Notes: generated by a model from the letters alone, not told the origin. A stretch of 64,000 nucleotides of DNA from Moraxellaceae bacterium AER2_44_116 (GCA_006546595.1 VIAD01000001.1:213258-277257), one strand, 5' to 3'. Counted from the first letter of the stretch, positions 9,725 through 19,292 are shown. Numbers and translations are program-made.

Positions 9725-9738
9725 TCGGAGGCCTGATA

Positions 9739-10617
9739 ATGAGCGTTCTAATTGATAAAAACACCAAAGTTATCTGCCAAGGTATTACTGGTTCTCAAGG
9801 TAATTTGCATACCGAACAAGCCATTGCTTACGGTACCAACATGGTCGGCGGTGTGACACCGGGTAAAGGCGGCACAACCCATTTAGGTTTACCCGTATTT
9901 GATACCGTTGCCGAAGCGGTAGAGAAAACTGGCGCAGAAGCGACAGTTATTTATGTTCCTGCACCTTTGTGTAAAGATGCGATTTTAGAAGCCGTTGACG
10001 CGGGCATTAAATTAGTGGTTTGTATCACCGAAGGTGTACCTACCATTGACATGCTCTACGTCAAAGAATACATCGTTCGTAAAGGCGATGTACGCATGAT
10101 TGGCCCTAACTGCCCAGGTATCATCACCCCTGGTCAATCCAAAATCGGCATTATGCCAGGTCATATCCATTTGCCTGGTAAAGTCGGTATCGTGTCTCGT
10201 TCTGGTACGTTGACTTATGAAGCCGTGAAACAAACGACTGACTTGGGCTTTGGTCAAAGTACGTGTATCGGTATCGGTGGCGACCCGATTCCGGGTATGA
10301 CTTTTATTGATGCCTTAGCTTTATTCCAAAACGATCCACAAACCGAAGCCATTATTATGGTTGGCGAAATTGGTGGTTCGGCTGAAGAAGAAGCTGCTGC
10401 GTTTATCAAAGCTAATGTGACCAAACCTGTTGTTTCCTATATCGCTGGTGTAACTGCTCCTGCGGGCAAACGTATGGGTCATGCTGGCGCGATTATCTCT
10501 GGCGGTAAAGGTACGGCGGCTGAAAAGTTTGCTGCTCTTGAAGCCGCTGGTGTTAAAACAGTGGCTAACCCTGCTGAGTTAGGCAAAGCCATTGCAGAAG
10601 TGACGGGTTGGAAATAA
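9739..10617 (+). CDS. sucD: Succinate-CoA ligase (ADP-forming) alpha subunit
   Basis: The alpha subunit binds CoA and carries the histidine that is transiently phosphorylated. CoA-binding GITGSQGNLHTEQAI lies near the N-terminus. The phosphorylated His is in RMGHAGAIISGGKGTA, near residue 248. IGGDPIPGM is also typical. It has 292 residues, normal length. A strong GGAGG ribosome-binding site lies 9 bases ahead of the ATG. It is the last gene of the TCA block and is followed by a terminator. Confidence 0.97.
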   Translation: MSVLIDKNTKVICQGITGSQGNLHTEQAIAYGTNMVGGVTPGKGGTTHLGLPVFDTVAEAVEKTGAEATVIYVPAPLCKDAILEAVDAGIKLVVCITEGVPTIDMLYVKEYIVRKGDVRMIGPNCPGIITPGQSKIGIMPGHIHLPGKVGIVSRSGTLTYEAVKQTTDLGFGQSTCIGIGGDPIPGMTFIDALALFQNDPQTEAIIMVGEIGGSAEEEAAAFIKANVTKPVVSYIAGVTAPAGKRMGHAGAIISGGKGTAAEKFAALEAAGVKTVANPAELGKAIAEVTGWK

Positions 10618-10643
10618 CCGCTTTTTAACAAGTTGTAAAAAAG

Positions 10644-10672
10644 CCCGTAAGGTTTCGATCTTACGGGTTTTT
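10644..10672 (+). terminator. Rho-independent terminator after sucD
   Basis: CCCGTAAG and CTTACGGG form an 8-bp stem with an 8-base loop, followed by TTTTTG and preceded by an A run. It closes the sucCD transcript. Confidence 0.88.
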
Positions 10673-10831
10673 GATTGTTTAATAGACAATTAGTGTGGCC
10701 TTACTATTCGTATGGTTATTAATTGTGCTAATAGCCATGTAAAAAGTATGGACATTATCTCTTGATAGGCATAACCTAAAAGTGTAAACATTTTGAAACA
10801 TTTTTATTTGTCTATGAAAGGGGATCTGTAT

Positions 10832-11461
10832 ATGCGTACTTTAGCATTGTGTTTTGCGATGGCTTCTTTGGTTTCTGCACCTATGGCAGCAATGGCCGAA
10901 TCACCTTGGACTGTTAAGATTGGCGTAAGTCAAATTAATCCAAAAAGCAGTAACGGCTTACTTGCGGGTGCTTATGAGTCAGATGTTAGTTCGGAAATTG
11001 GTTTAACACCAGCTATTGAATATAAATTTGCTCCTAATATTGTAGGGGAAGTGTTGTTGGCTATTCCTTTCAAACATGACGTAACGTTGACTAACAAAGT
11101 AGGTGTGTCACAGGGTAAAGCAGCTTCGTTCAAACATTTGCCACCAACTTTTACCGCTAAGTATTTGTTTACTCCAGCAGCAGCATTTTCACCTTATGTT
11201 GGTTTGGGCTTAAACTACACGTTAGTTTATGATGAGGAAACGCAAGGTATCTTGACTGGAACAAAACTGAAAGGTAAAGACAGTTTTGGCCTAGCGGCTA
11301 CTGTCGGTTTTGAGTACCGAGTTCCTAACAGTCAATGGGGCGTTGCCGCTGATTTGCGTTATGCTAAGATCAAAAGCGACTTGACACTCAATGGTGGTGA
11401 TATTGGTACACTAACAGTTGATCCAATGGTGTTGGGTGTTAGTGCCGTTTATCATTACTAA
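10832..11461 (+). CDS. ompW: OmpW family outer-membrane protein
   Basis: This is a small eight-stranded barrel predicted for the outer membrane; OmpW/AlkL relatives pass hydrophobic molecules. I place the start at 10832 rather than the upstream ATG at 10793, because AAAGGGG lies about 9 bases before it and the product then opens with a clean signal peptide (MRTLALCFAMASLVSA, cleavage after AMA near residue 22). The mature start SPWTVKIGVSQINPKS is characteristic of OmpW. VDPMVLGVSAVYHY closes the barrel with an aromatic residue. The gene stands alone between two terminator-like hairpins. Confidence 0.87.
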   Translation: MRTLALCFAMASLVSAPMAAMAESPWTVKIGVSQINPKSSNGLLAGAYESDVSSEIGLTPAIEYKFAPNIVGEVLLAIPFKHDVTLTNKVGVSQGKAASFKHLPPTFTAKYLFTPAAAFSPYVGLGLNYTLVYDEETQGILTGTKLKGKDSFGLAATVGFEYRVPNSQWGVAADLRYAKIKSDLTLNGGDIGTLTVDPMVLGVSAVYHY

Positions 11462-11471
11462 ATCGAAACAT

Positions 11472-11499
11472 TTCAACAATAGCATTTGCGATTGTTGAA
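11472..11499. terminator. Bidirectional hairpin between convergent genes
   Basis: TTCAACAAT and ATTGTTGAA form a 9-bp perfect stem around a 10-base loop, between the stops of the OmpW gene and the convergent DUF1289 gene. No strong T run follows on either strand, so termination is inferred from position. Confidence 0.5.
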
Positions 11500-11504
11500 C
11501 AAGT

Positions 11505-11984
11505 TTAAAGCAAGGGCGACAGTTTGTCGCCCTCTGCATTTGTATCATTAGCAACACGAGCGGCGCGTAAAAAATCCTTTTGATAATAAGCCGTTGCTAA
11601 GGCGTAGAGTCGTTCATTAATATCTTTTAATTGCACATTATCCTTGAGTTGAAATCCACTGTCTTCTAAAGAGATAACACGTTTATCGCTCGCACGAATC
11701 ACATCATAAACACATCGCCAGATATTATTGGGATTATGAGCGAGGTTATACTGCTGAACAGTGGCAATGACTTTTCTAGGATCATAAACTCTGACAAATT
11801 GTGGTAAAATTACTTGCAGATGTTCATCTAACCGTTGCCAAACAAGCTGTTTTTGCGGATCGTTGTAGCGATTCCAATCAATTATTTCATGAATAAAGCG
11901 CATGCAGCCACGACAAACACTGTCGCCAAATACAGTGGAACACAAGCCAACACAAGGCGTGGTCAGTGGTTTGTTAATAGTCAT
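11505..11984 (-). CDS. DUF1289 domain protein
   Basis: The 159-residue protein has an N-terminal cysteine cluster, C11-x3-C15-x8-C24-x2-C27 followed by MR, which is the DUF1289 signature (a small Fe-S or zinc-binding-like motif of unknown role). The rest is helical, has no recognised domain and makes the protein longer than minimal DUF1289 proteins. It faces OmpW convergently and diverges from trhO. No function is claimed. Confidence 0.8.
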   Translation of the reverse strand: MTINKPLTTPCVGLCSTVFGDSVCRGCMRFIHEIIDWNRYNDPQKQLVWQRLDEHLQVILPQFVRVYDPRKVIATVQQYNLAHNPNNIWRCVYDVIRASDKRVISLEDSGFQLKDNVQLKDINERLYALATAYYQKDFLRAARVANDTNAEGDKLSPLL

Positions 11985-12076
11985 AATCGTTAAAATGGAT
12001 AGGTGAGCGTTTAATAATTTTAGCTAAACTATGACATCAGTGATAGTTAACAGACATTTTACAGGTAAAGTACATT

Positions 12077-12964
12077 ATGGATGCAATCGTCATTGCGGCA
12101 TTATATCAATTTAAAGTGGTTCTTGATGCAGCCGCATTACAGACAGCGTTAAAAACCTTGTGTAAAGAGCAAGGCATACTTGGGACGCTAATTGTTGCTC
12201 CTGAAGGGATTAATGGCACGGTTTCAGGCTCACGGGCAGCAATTGATTGTTTGCATCATTATTTATTAGATGTTGGTTTTAATAGCATGGAGTACAAAGA
12301 GTCATTTGCTCCTGAGCATACGTTTAAACGTCTAAAAATTAAACTAAAAAAAGAAATTGTCACGTTAGGCGTGCATGTTGATCCACGAGAGCAAGTAGGT
12401 AATTATTTACAGCCCAAAGAGTGGCATGAATTTATTCAGCAGCCTGATGTCATTATTATTGATACCCGTAACGATTATGAATATTTAACGGGGACATTTG
12501 AAGGCGCGATTGATCCACAAACAAAAACGTTTGGCGAGTTTCCAGAATATGTAGCCAAACACTTAAAGGATGCCAAAGACAAAAAAATTGCTATGTTTTG
12601 TACTGGTGGGATTCGCTGCGAAAAATCGACCAGCTATTTATTACAGGAAGGCTTTGGTGAGGTTTATCACTTAAAAGGTGGTATTTTGAATTATTTAGCC
12701 GAAATTCCTACCGAAGAAAGTTTATGGAAAGGTGAGTGTTTTGTTTTTGATCGTCGAGTCGGAGTAGGTCATGGTGTTGATTTAGGCCATACGCGGATGT
12801 GCTTTGGTTGTGGACATCCTTTATTTGAAGCGGATTTAAGTCATCCTCATTACGAAGAAGGTGTGAGTTGCCATGCGTGTTATGAGCAAACAACGCTTGA
12901 GCAAAAAGCACGTTTTCGGATGCGTCAAAGTCAAAAAGATAGGGCTAAAAAAGCTGCTCGATAA
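12077..12964 (+). CDS. trhO: tRNA uridine(34) hydroxylase, rhodanese family
   Basis: TrhO (formerly YceA) hydroxylates uridine at the wobble position of certain tRNAs, a step towards 5-methoxyuridine or 5-carboxymethoxyuridine. The N-terminal half is an acylphosphatase-like domain (GTLIVAPEGINGTVSG). A rhodanese domain follows, with the active cysteine in MFCTGGIRCEKS near residue 175. The C-terminal tail holds CFGCGHPL and CHACYE, a likely zinc knuckle. Its 295 residues are typical. It diverges from the DUF1289 gene. Confidence 0.92.
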   Translation: MDAIVIAALYQFKVVLDAAALQTALKTLCKEQGILGTLIVAPEGINGTVSGSRAAIDCLHHYLLDVGFNSMEYKESFAPEHTFKRLKIKLKKEIVTLGVHVDPREQVGNYLQPKEWHEFIQQPDVIIIDTRNDYEYLTGTFEGAIDPQTKTFGEFPEYVAKHLKDAKDKKIAMFCTGGIRCEKSTSYLLQEGFGEVYHLKGGILNYLAEIPTEESLWKGECFVFDRRVGVGHGVDLGHTRMCFGCGHPLFEADLSHPHYEEGVSCHACYEQTTLEQKARFRMRQSQKDRAKKAAR

Positions 12965-13035
12965 TACAAGGCAAGTTATCCTCCATGTTTTTATTGGTGA
13001 GTAACTTGCCCAACCACAATGATAGTCGCAATCAA

Positions 13036-13314
13036 TCAACGAGCAAGCAGTGTGACAAAATCTTGAGACATTGAATGCTCTTTAACTAAATCTAACAGCG
13101 TTTTTCCGTCTTGGTTTCGTGCGTGAACATCACGACCTTCAGCAGTAAAAAACACTAAAAAGCGTTCAAAGTCAGTTGCTCGCATGTGTTTGTAGGCAGT
13201 ATAAAGCGCATTAAAGTCGGCATTCTCACCTACAGGTGGTTGGCGATGTAAATAGCCTTTGACGCGTTCATCGCTCCATAATTCATCAAATGTTGCAGGC
13301 TGGGTAAATGCCAT
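13036..13314 (-). CDS. Small conserved protein (PA4642-like)
   Basis: This 92-residue protein opens with FDELWSDERVKGYL and ends with NQDGKTLLDLVKEHSMSQDFV, which resembles half an ankyrin repeat. I recall similar short proteins in Pseudomonas and Acinetobacter (the PA4642 family), function unknown. It lies downstream of minE on the same strand, separated by a terminator hairpin, so it is probably transcribed on its own. Confidence 0.7.
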   Translation of the reverse strand: MAFTQPATFDELWSDERVKGYLHRQPPVGENADFNALYTAYKHMRATDFERFLVFFTAEGRDVHARNQDGKTLLDLVKEHSMSQDFVTLLAR

Positions 13315-13363
13315 AATAAGGACACCAAAGAGAATAAATAGTAGGGGTGAGGAATTTTAGACA

Positions 13364-13392
13364 GAAAAAAGGCCACGTCAAGACGCAGCCTT
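13364..13392 (-). terminator. Terminator of the minCDE operon
   Basis: On the minus strand, AAGGCTGCG pairs with CGTGGCCTT (9 bp including two G-T wobbles), followed by a six-T run. It lies just past the minE stop. Confidence 0.82.
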
Positions 13393-13404
13393 AATTTACA
13401 GAGA

Positions 13405-13674
13405 TTACGAGCGATCTTCAGGCAAAGTAATATCCATTTCAATCACTTCTAACCCGTCTTTTTGCTGTACTTGAACATCAACAGCAGTATCGGGAACTTG
13501 CACATATTTACGGACAACCGCCAGAATTTCTTCTCGCAATTGTGGTAGGTAAGCAGCGGCTCCGCTACTGCCAAAGCCACGTTGATGAGCAACCACGACC
13601 ATGAGTCGCTCTTTTGCGGTGGAAGCAGTATTTGTTTTTTTATCGCCGCCAAAAATCTTGCGCCAGTCCATCAT
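13405..13674 (-). CDS. minE: Cell division topological specificity factor MinE
   Basis: MinE drives MinD off the membrane by stimulating its ATPase, which sets up the pole-to-pole oscillation that keeps the division site at midcell. The 89-residue product has the anti-MinCD segment with LMVVVAHQRG (about residues 24-33) and the C-terminal dimerisation half with EILAVVRKYV. The start MMDWRKIFGG could be either of two adjacent Met codons. It sits 3 bases after minD. Confidence 0.95.
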   Translation of the reverse strand: MMDWRKIFGGDKKTNTASTAKERLMVVVAHQRGFGSSGAAAYLPQLREEILAVVRKYVQVPDTAVDVQVQQKDGLEVIEMDITLPEDRS

Positions 13675-13677
13675 GAT

Positions 13678-14487
13678 TTAGCCCCCAAGTAACCAAGCGA
13701 GCAATCCTTTTTTCTCTGGGTTTAAGAAACGATGTGGACGCTCTTCTCCTAAGAAACGTGCCACTAAATCATCATAAGCCATACCAGCGTCACTATTTTT
13801 GTCGCCGATGACGGGCGTACCATTATTTGACGAAGTCAAGACTGCGGGTGATTCAGGAATAACCCCGAGTAGCGGAATTGCTAAAATATCTTTAATATCT
13901 TCAACAGACATCATTTCGTTTTTAACAACACGATTCGGATTGTAGCGTGTTAAAACCAACCACTCTTTTAAACGACCACGACCCTGTTCTACTTTTTGTG
14001 TTTTACTAGCCAGTAAACCTAACACACGATCAGAGTCTCGAACAGAGGAAACTTCTGGGTTCGTAACAACGAGAGCCTCATCGGCAAAATACATCGCTAG
14101 ATGTGCGCCGCGCTCAATACCCGCAGGGGAGTCACAAATAATATACTCAAACTCTTCTTTGAGTTCATTTAAGACACGCTCAACACCATCTTGCGTTAAC
14201 GCATCTTTATCACGTGTTTGTGAGGCAGCGAGAATATAAAGATTTTCAATGGCTTTGTCTTTAATTAACGCTTGTTGTAATTTGGCTTCGCCATGAATGA
14301 CGTTGACGAAGTCAAAAACAACACGACGTTCGCAGCCCAAGATTAAGTCAAGATTACGTAAGCCAACGTCAAAATCTATAACGACAGTTTTGTGGCCACG
14401 CAGGGCAAGTCCTGTTGCAAAAGAGGCACTTGTCGTGGTTTTACCCACGCCACCTTTACCAGAGGTAACGACAATTATTTTTGCCAC
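13678..14487 (-). CDS. minD: Septum site-determining ATPase MinD
   Basis: MinD is the membrane-binding ParA-type ATPase that recruits MinC and oscillates under MinE control. The deviant Walker A motif GKGGVGKTTTS is at residues 10-20. A switch region (DSPAGIERGA) and the C-terminal amphipathic membrane-targeting helix (EKKGLLAWLLGG) are intact. At 269 residues it has normal length. It lies between minC and minE in the standard order, with a 157-base gap to minC that could hold an extra promoter. Confidence 0.97.
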   Translation of the reverse strand: MAKIIVVTSGKGGVGKTTTSASFATGLALRGHKTVVIDFDVGLRNLDLILGCERRVVFDFVNVIHGEAKLQQALIKDKAIENLYILAASQTRDKDALTQDGVERVLNELKEEFEYIICDSPAGIERGAHLAMYFADEALVVTNPEVSSVRDSDRVLGLLASKTQKVEQGRGRLKEWLVLTRYNPNRVVKNEMMSVEDIKDILAIPLLGVIPESPAVLTSSNNGTPVIGDKNSDAGMAYDDLVARFLGEERPHRFLNPEKKGLLAWLLGG

Positions 14488-14644
14488 AGTAACATTTTCC
14501 TCTCGTCAAAAATATCACCCAAAGGGGTATATTATTTTGTTGGCTTTTTCATATCCTAAGAAAAACCAGCGCATAATTCAGAAAAGCCTGAGATTCCTTA
14601 CCTCACGCATAGAATTAAGAATAGGGCTAAAAATATACAATTTA

Positions 14645-15361
14645 TTAGTCGAGCAATTCTATCGCTAGATTATTATCATCGGATAGTCTTATTTGTACGG
14701 ATTTCCCTTGATATTGTGATGGAATTTGATCTGCCACCATATATACACCCGCAATTGCAATTAAATCGCCTTCAAAACGTCGGCAAAAAATACGAACGTT
14801 AGGATTACCCTTTGCTCCAGCGATTGCACGGCCACGTAATGTACCATAAATATGAATACAGCCGTCAGCAATTAGTTCAGCACCCGCACTCACTGGCCCT
14901 AAAACGATTAAGTCACTGTTTTCAGCATACACTTGTTGACCAGAACGAACAGGATCGGTCAGCATTTTTGTTGGCATGCCTGTGTTGGGAGCAACAACTG
15001 CATGTTGTGTGGGTATGGTTGAGGCTGTTTGTGATTGAGTGGGAGGGCGCGGTGTCGTTTTAGTGTGATCTGGCGGCATAATAGGTAAGTCAAGCAGTAG
15101 TGCTTGCTCTGTTAAGATACCGTCAGCGACACCGATGACTTGCACGCCCGTTTTTTTGAGTACCTTAACAAACCATGCCAAGTCGATCAGTTCTTGAGAC
15201 TCAATAATGACAGGTAAGCCTTGCTTAAGCATCGGGTTTTCTAAAGTGAGTCGGGTCAGCTCCTCAACAATGTCTTGGTCATTTGTTGATTGTACGCGTA
15301 AGCGAGAAAGTGTTAACACGCGCCCCATCAAGCGTAGGGCTTTGGTTTCTTCCATAGACAT
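14645..15361 (-). CDS. minC: Septum site-determining protein MinC
   Basis: MinC inhibits FtsZ polymerisation where MinD places it. The N-terminal FtsZ-inhibiting domain runs from MGRVLTLSRLRV to VQVIGVADG. A Pro/Thr/Gln-rich linker follows, then the MinC C-terminal beta-helix (SDLIVLGPVSAGAELIADG, IFCRRFEGDLIAIAGVY) that binds MinD. I place the start at 15361 (MSMEETKALRL), because the family begins at this fold. The frame stays open for 35 more codons up to 15466, overlapping the neighbouring gene, so a longer N-terminus cannot be excluded. Confidence 0.9.
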   Translation of the reverse strand: MSMEETKALRLMGRVLTLSRLRVQSTNDQDIVEELTRLTLENPMLKQGLPVIIESQELIDLAWFVKVLKKTGVQVIGVADGILTEQALLLDLPIMPPDHTKTTPRPPTQSQTASTIPTQHAVVAPNTGMPTKMLTDPVRSGQQVYAENSDLIVLGPVSAGAELIADGCIHIYGTLRGRAIAGAKGNPNVRIFCRRFEGDLIAIAGVYMVADQIPSQYQGKSVQIRLSDDNNLAIELLD

Positions 15362-15440
15362 AATTTTAATAACACTGTTTGAGTATTTAAGGTGGAATAA
15401 CCATGCAAGATACTGTTTGTTGGCAAGGCTGACAAGCGTG

Positions 15441-16460
15441 TTATGAAAGGTTTTCTGCTTTTTCATTCAACTCATCGACTTTCCATTGTTGAATGGCAAC
15501 TTGCGCCTTAACAATGTCAATGGCTTCGATCACAATTTGCTCCATTGCTTTATCCAAATGGGCATCAGACAGGGTAAATGTTTCAAAGGCGGCATCTGCT
15601 AAATCATGCAGGGCTGAATTATCAGGTTGACTTAAATCGTCTAATACCTTTGCGGCAATACTATTGACTAAACCGCCAACAATGCTGTTGAGTTCGGATT
15701 CAATCAAACCACCCACAAACGGTAATCTTTTTTTGATGTTTCGCCATTCTTGATTATCATGAATCGCGTTGGCAGTAATTTGGTGTAAATACGCTTCAAG
15801 TTCTTTTTCATGTTTTTGATAAGAAACCGCAGTTAATGCACTAATGCGATTGGCTAACCAATGAGTAATGACTTCTTTGTGAGGAACGAGTACCGTTTCG
15901 CGCATTTTTGCCGCGACAGGGTTGTTGACGCTCAGTTCTTTTTGTACGCCATCCAAGACGTTTAAGACAATACGGTCCGACACTTCTTCAATGATAATGG
16001 CGTAGTATTTTTGGGCGGTCTTAGTGAAGGTTTGCCCTAACTCTAAAATGCCCAATTGATGCATACGATAAGTCACGGTGATTAAACGTAATAATCGTAA
16101 AAATTGTAAGCCAGGCAGACTCGCAATGACATCATACCAATGAATAAAAGGATAAAAAAACCAACGGTGATACGTTTTTTTATAAATGGCAAATAACCAA
16201 CGTAAGCCCAGTTCAGTGAGTAAAAAAACGGTAAACAATGAGTCGTACAGCGGCAAGTCTTTGTGCCAGTCATTCTTGTAAGCGAGATAGTCTGTGGGGT
16301 AGTGCTTCGCCAGTAAAACGCCAACGCCTGTATTCATCACAATGCTATCAACTAACAAGACTAACAAATTCAAGGAGATTAAAAATAGAACACATAAATC
16401 AACCACTAGCAATGGTGTTTCGGCTTTGTGCTTTTTAAGTGCTGACCAGTTAATAAACAT
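15441..16460 (-). CDS. Membrane protein with voltage-sensor-like domain
   Basis: The 339-residue protein has about four membrane segments in its first 150 residues. The last (LRLLRLITVTYRMHQ) has arginines spaced like the S4 helix of voltage-gated ion channels. No pore helix or selectivity filter follows. The remaining 190 residues are soluble, helical and predicted cytoplasmic. It is thus a voltage-sensor-like domain without a pore, of unknown function. Its end overlaps the open frame ahead of minC by 26 bases, so it may be the first gene of the minCDE transcript. A role in division is only suggested by position. Confidence 0.6.
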   Translation of the reverse strand: MFINWSALKKHKAETPLLVVDLCVLFLISLNLLVLLVDSIVMNTGVGVLLAKHYPTDYLAYKNDWHKDLPLYDSLFTVFLLTELGLRWLFAIYKKTYHRWFFYPFIHWYDVIASLPGLQFLRLLRLITVTYRMHQLGILELGQTFTKTAQKYYAIIIEEVSDRIVLNVLDGVQKELSVNNPVAAKMRETVLVPHKEVITHWLANRISALTAVSYQKHEKELEAYLHQITANAIHDNQEWRNIKKRLPFVGGLIESELNSIVGGLVNSIAAKVLDDLSQPDNSALHDLADAAFETFTLSDAHLDKAMEQIVIEAIDIVKAQVAIQQWKVDELNEKAENLS

Positions 16461-16571
16461 ATACCTGCGCTCAATTTAAGTGATAATCGCGTCAGTGATA
16501 AAGTGGTTTTTAGCGTACTGAGTTCTATGTCGGAATAAAGTTTTTTTGTTAGACGATTTCAATTATTAACG

Positions 16572-16597
16572 GTGGCCAGTGAGTTATTACTGGCCAC
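16572..16597. terminator. Hairpin after the DUF349 gene
   Basis: GTGGCCAGT and ACTGGCCAC form a 9-bp perfect stem with an 8-base loop just past the stop of the DUF349 gene. There is no strong T run, so it may be a terminator or simply an mRNA-stabilising hairpin. Confidence 0.45.
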
Positions 16598-16613
16598 GCC
16601 GTGAATAAATGGA

Positions 16614-19292
16614 TTACAGGTACGAAGATAGCATCGGATTTTGAATAATCGCCACTAAACGTAAGTTTGCATCGGCTGCTTGTTCTGTGGGTAGAGCAGA
16701 TAATAACAAGACAGATGTTAATGTTTGTTGAATTAATGCTTGTTTTTCATCCTGTGTTTTAGGGTAGCTTTGCTGACTAAACATGTCCATTTTTTTAGCC
16801 GTTCGTGCCGCTTGATATGCTTCTGAACCCTCCATGTCTAAGAGTAGTTCTAGCAGTAAACACCCGTCGTTAAATGCGGTTAAACGCTCATCCGCACGTT
16901 TCATTTGTAATGAGGACAGAGATTGCCAACGTTTAGACAGAGCTACCTTGAAAAAAGAGGGCAGTTGTAGAGCTTGCCACGTTAAAACCTGAGAGAGCGA
17001 AACAGGTGAGCCGGTTAATACTTGATGTTCGGCATCTAAGCATAGTTGTAGGGCATGTGTGACTAGCGTTAATTGCTTGAGTTTTTCGCTGTCAAGATAT
17101 GCTTGTTGTTTAGTTTGCCATTGCGTTCTTAAATGGGAAAGTTGTGCGCGTAAATTGTGATTGGCTTCGCGTGGCAAATACAATGCTTGGAAAGTGCTAA
17201 TAATCGTTGCAATGGTTGATTGATGAGCAATGGAAAACTCCTGCGTTAAGAGTTGTTCAAATTGCGCTAATAATGCGTGTGCTTGCACTAAGGATTGCGC
17301 TTCTTCTGCTTGTTGTGATTGTTTTAATTGCTCTCGCTTGGCAAATACGGCATCGCAATGACTACGAAAAGTTTCCCATAATGCTTGATCTTTGGCGTGA
17401 CCACAGGAGGCGATAGCCTTCCAAGTCTGTTGTAAATTTTTAGCTTGTTGGCAGGCTTCTCGAATGTCTTCATGTTGCAGTAGTTGTATGGCTTGTTGAA
17501 TCACTGTGTTTTTACGTGACTCTTGGAGCGCATATTCAGCATGAAGTTTCTCTTCTAATGCCTTGATAATAGAGTTAAATTTATGTTGAAGTTTTTTATG
17601 TGCTTTTGCTTCTACAGGGTGATGCAATTGCCAATCTTCACGTGCTTTTTTTAGAATGGCAATGTGGCCTTGCCAATTTACATCATTCGGCATGTTATCT
17701 AAATAGGTTTGCAGCTCATCACAAAGGGCTTCTCGTTGAATGGCATTTTTAGCTTGAATGGCATTTTGCTCATCAAAGTAACGCTGACAGGGCGTGTAAG
17801 CTTTTTGGCTAAGGTCTTTAAATTGTTGCCATAAGGCTCGTTCGGCATCATTGTTGACCATCCCCATCGCTTGCCATTCGGCTTGCAAGGCTTTGATTTC
17901 GTCTAGACGTGTTAAACCATCTATATCGGTATCAATCGCTGCTGCTAACTCCGCCATAGTGGTGACTAAGGCTTCTTTTTTAGGAATAATGGCAAAGCCT
18001 GCCCAGTCCTTAAGCTTCTGTAATTCTTGCGACCACTCATTTAAACGAGGTTCATGTAAATGATATTTCTTGGCAAATTGTTGTGCATGACGCAGATGTT
18101 GACTCGCTTCACGGCTGTTGCCCGCATTTAATGCCTGTTCTATTTGCTGTAGTAAATGCTCAAATTCTGTGTGTTGCACTTTCTCTTGTTGTTGGTGTTG
18201 AGATTTAATGTCAGAGGACTGTGCGGACTTTTGTGCTGCTAAAGCCATTTCAGCCAGTTTAAAAACCTCTTGTATGCGTACAAAAGTCGGTGGTAAAGGA
18301 TTTATCCGCACCAATGCCAAGGGTTTCAACAGGTTTTTCAGGGAGTCAAATGCTATTTGATTGAGTGGATTTTCGTTGAGTTGCTCCGTTAATGCGTGTA
18401 ACGAGGTGAGTTGCTCGTGACACTGTTCAAATAAGTGGCACAACGATGAAAGTTGTTGTTGCAGTATGGCAACGTGTTTTGCCTGTGTTGTATCGGCGGC
18501 TAATATGGTTGTTGCTTGTTGCCACATTTCGTGAATATTATTCAAGTTTTGCTTTAATAATAGCGGATTAACTTCTTGTTTTTCATTAATAATGGTATCT
18601 AGCAACTGTTCGAGTTGTTGCTGAACTTCGTTTTGTTTTTGCTTGGCGGTTGATTCAGCATGTTGTTGCATTTCTCGCTGCTGAACAATATGACTGACAG
18701 TAGCAAGAGCTTGCTGGTAGCGTTGCTCAACATCAGGAGTTGCAGGTGCTTGTTGTGTGGCTTGCTGCCATTGTTGTTGTAAGCTCTGTACTTTGGCGGC
18801 AAACAACGGATTGAGGCTTAAACGACTTTGCGTTTCTAAGTCAGTGCAAATTTTTTCTAAGCGTTGCTGTTGTTGCTGTGCTGATTTATTTAAGGCATTG
18901 GCGGTATCGAGCTTTTTACGAAGCAGCCGATAAACACCTTTATCACTGTGTTTTATTTTTTCGGCAGTCTGGGCAATGAGGGTTAAATCGGAGAGTTTAT
19001 CCGCCGCTTGTTGACGAATTTTCGCAATTGAATGAGTGATGACAATGTCAGCCAGTTGAGATTGGTCATCAATTTTACTTAATGCTATTTCACGAATACT
19101 AAATTGTGCGGTGCTATTGACGATATCGGTCAGAGAATGTGTGGGTGACTCGTTTGTCGTTGGTAAGTGACCTAATTTAGGATTAGGCGTTGGCGTAGCA
19201 ATAGGTGGATTTTTGGCAGTGGTTGTTGGTATTGGTATTTTAGCTGTATGATCTTTACGAAACCATGATTTAAGTAGGTCAACAATAGCCAT
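16614..19292 (-). CDS. DUF349 domain protein, long coiled-coil
   Basis: This soluble, strongly helical protein of about 892 residues is rich in Gln, Leu and Lys, with extended coiled-coil character. Repeated DUF349 units are visible, for example LQAEWQAMGMVNNDAERALWQQFKD followed by CQRYFDEQ near the middle, and similar W-x6-W spacings later. I set the start at 19292 because AAGGA lies 8 bases upstream; the ATG three codons earlier is too close to it. Relatives occur across Pseudomonadales; the biochemical function is not established. It stands alone, with a hairpin past its stop. Confidence 0.8.
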   Translation of the reverse strand: MAIVDLLKSWFRKDHTAKIPIPTTTAKNPPIATPTPNPKLGHLPTTNESPTHSLTDIVNSTAQFSIREIALSKIDDQSQLADIVITHSIAKIRQQAADKLSDLTLIAQTAEKIKHSDKGVYRLLRKKLDTANALNKSAQQQQQRLEKICTDLETQSRLSLNPLFAAKVQSLQQQWQQATQQAPATPDVEQRYQQALATVSHIVQQREMQQHAESTAKQKQNEVQQQLEQLLDTIINEKQEVNPLLLKQNLNNIHEMWQQATTILAADTTQAKHVAILQQQLSSLCHLFEQCHEQLTSLHALTEQLNENPLNQIAFDSLKNLLKPLALVRINPLPPTFVRIQEVFKLAEMALAAQKSAQSSDIKSQHQQQEKVQHTEFEHLLQQIEQALNAGNSREASQHLRHAQQFAKKYHLHEPRLNEWSQELQKLKDWAGFAIIPKKEALVTTMAELAAAIDTDIDGLTRLDEIKALQAEWQAMGMVNNDAERALWQQFKDLSQKAYTPCQRYFDEQNAIQAKNAIQREALCDELQTYLDNMPNDVNWQGHIAILKKAREDWQLHHPVEAKAHKKLQHKFNSIIKALEEKLHAEYALQESRKNTVIQQAIQLLQHEDIREACQQAKNLQQTWKAIASCGHAKDQALWETFRSHCDAVFAKREQLKQSQQAEEAQSLVQAHALLAQFEQLLTQEFSIAHQSTIATIISTFQALYLPREANHNLRAQLSHLRTQWQTKQQAYLDSEKLKQLTLVTHALQLCLDAEHQVLTGSPVSLSQVLTWQALQLPSFFKVALSKRWQSLSSLQMKRADERLTAFNDGCLLLELLLDMEGSEAYQAARTAKKMDMFSQQSYPKTQDEKQALIQQTLTSVLLLSALPTEQAADANLRLVAIIQNPMLSSYL

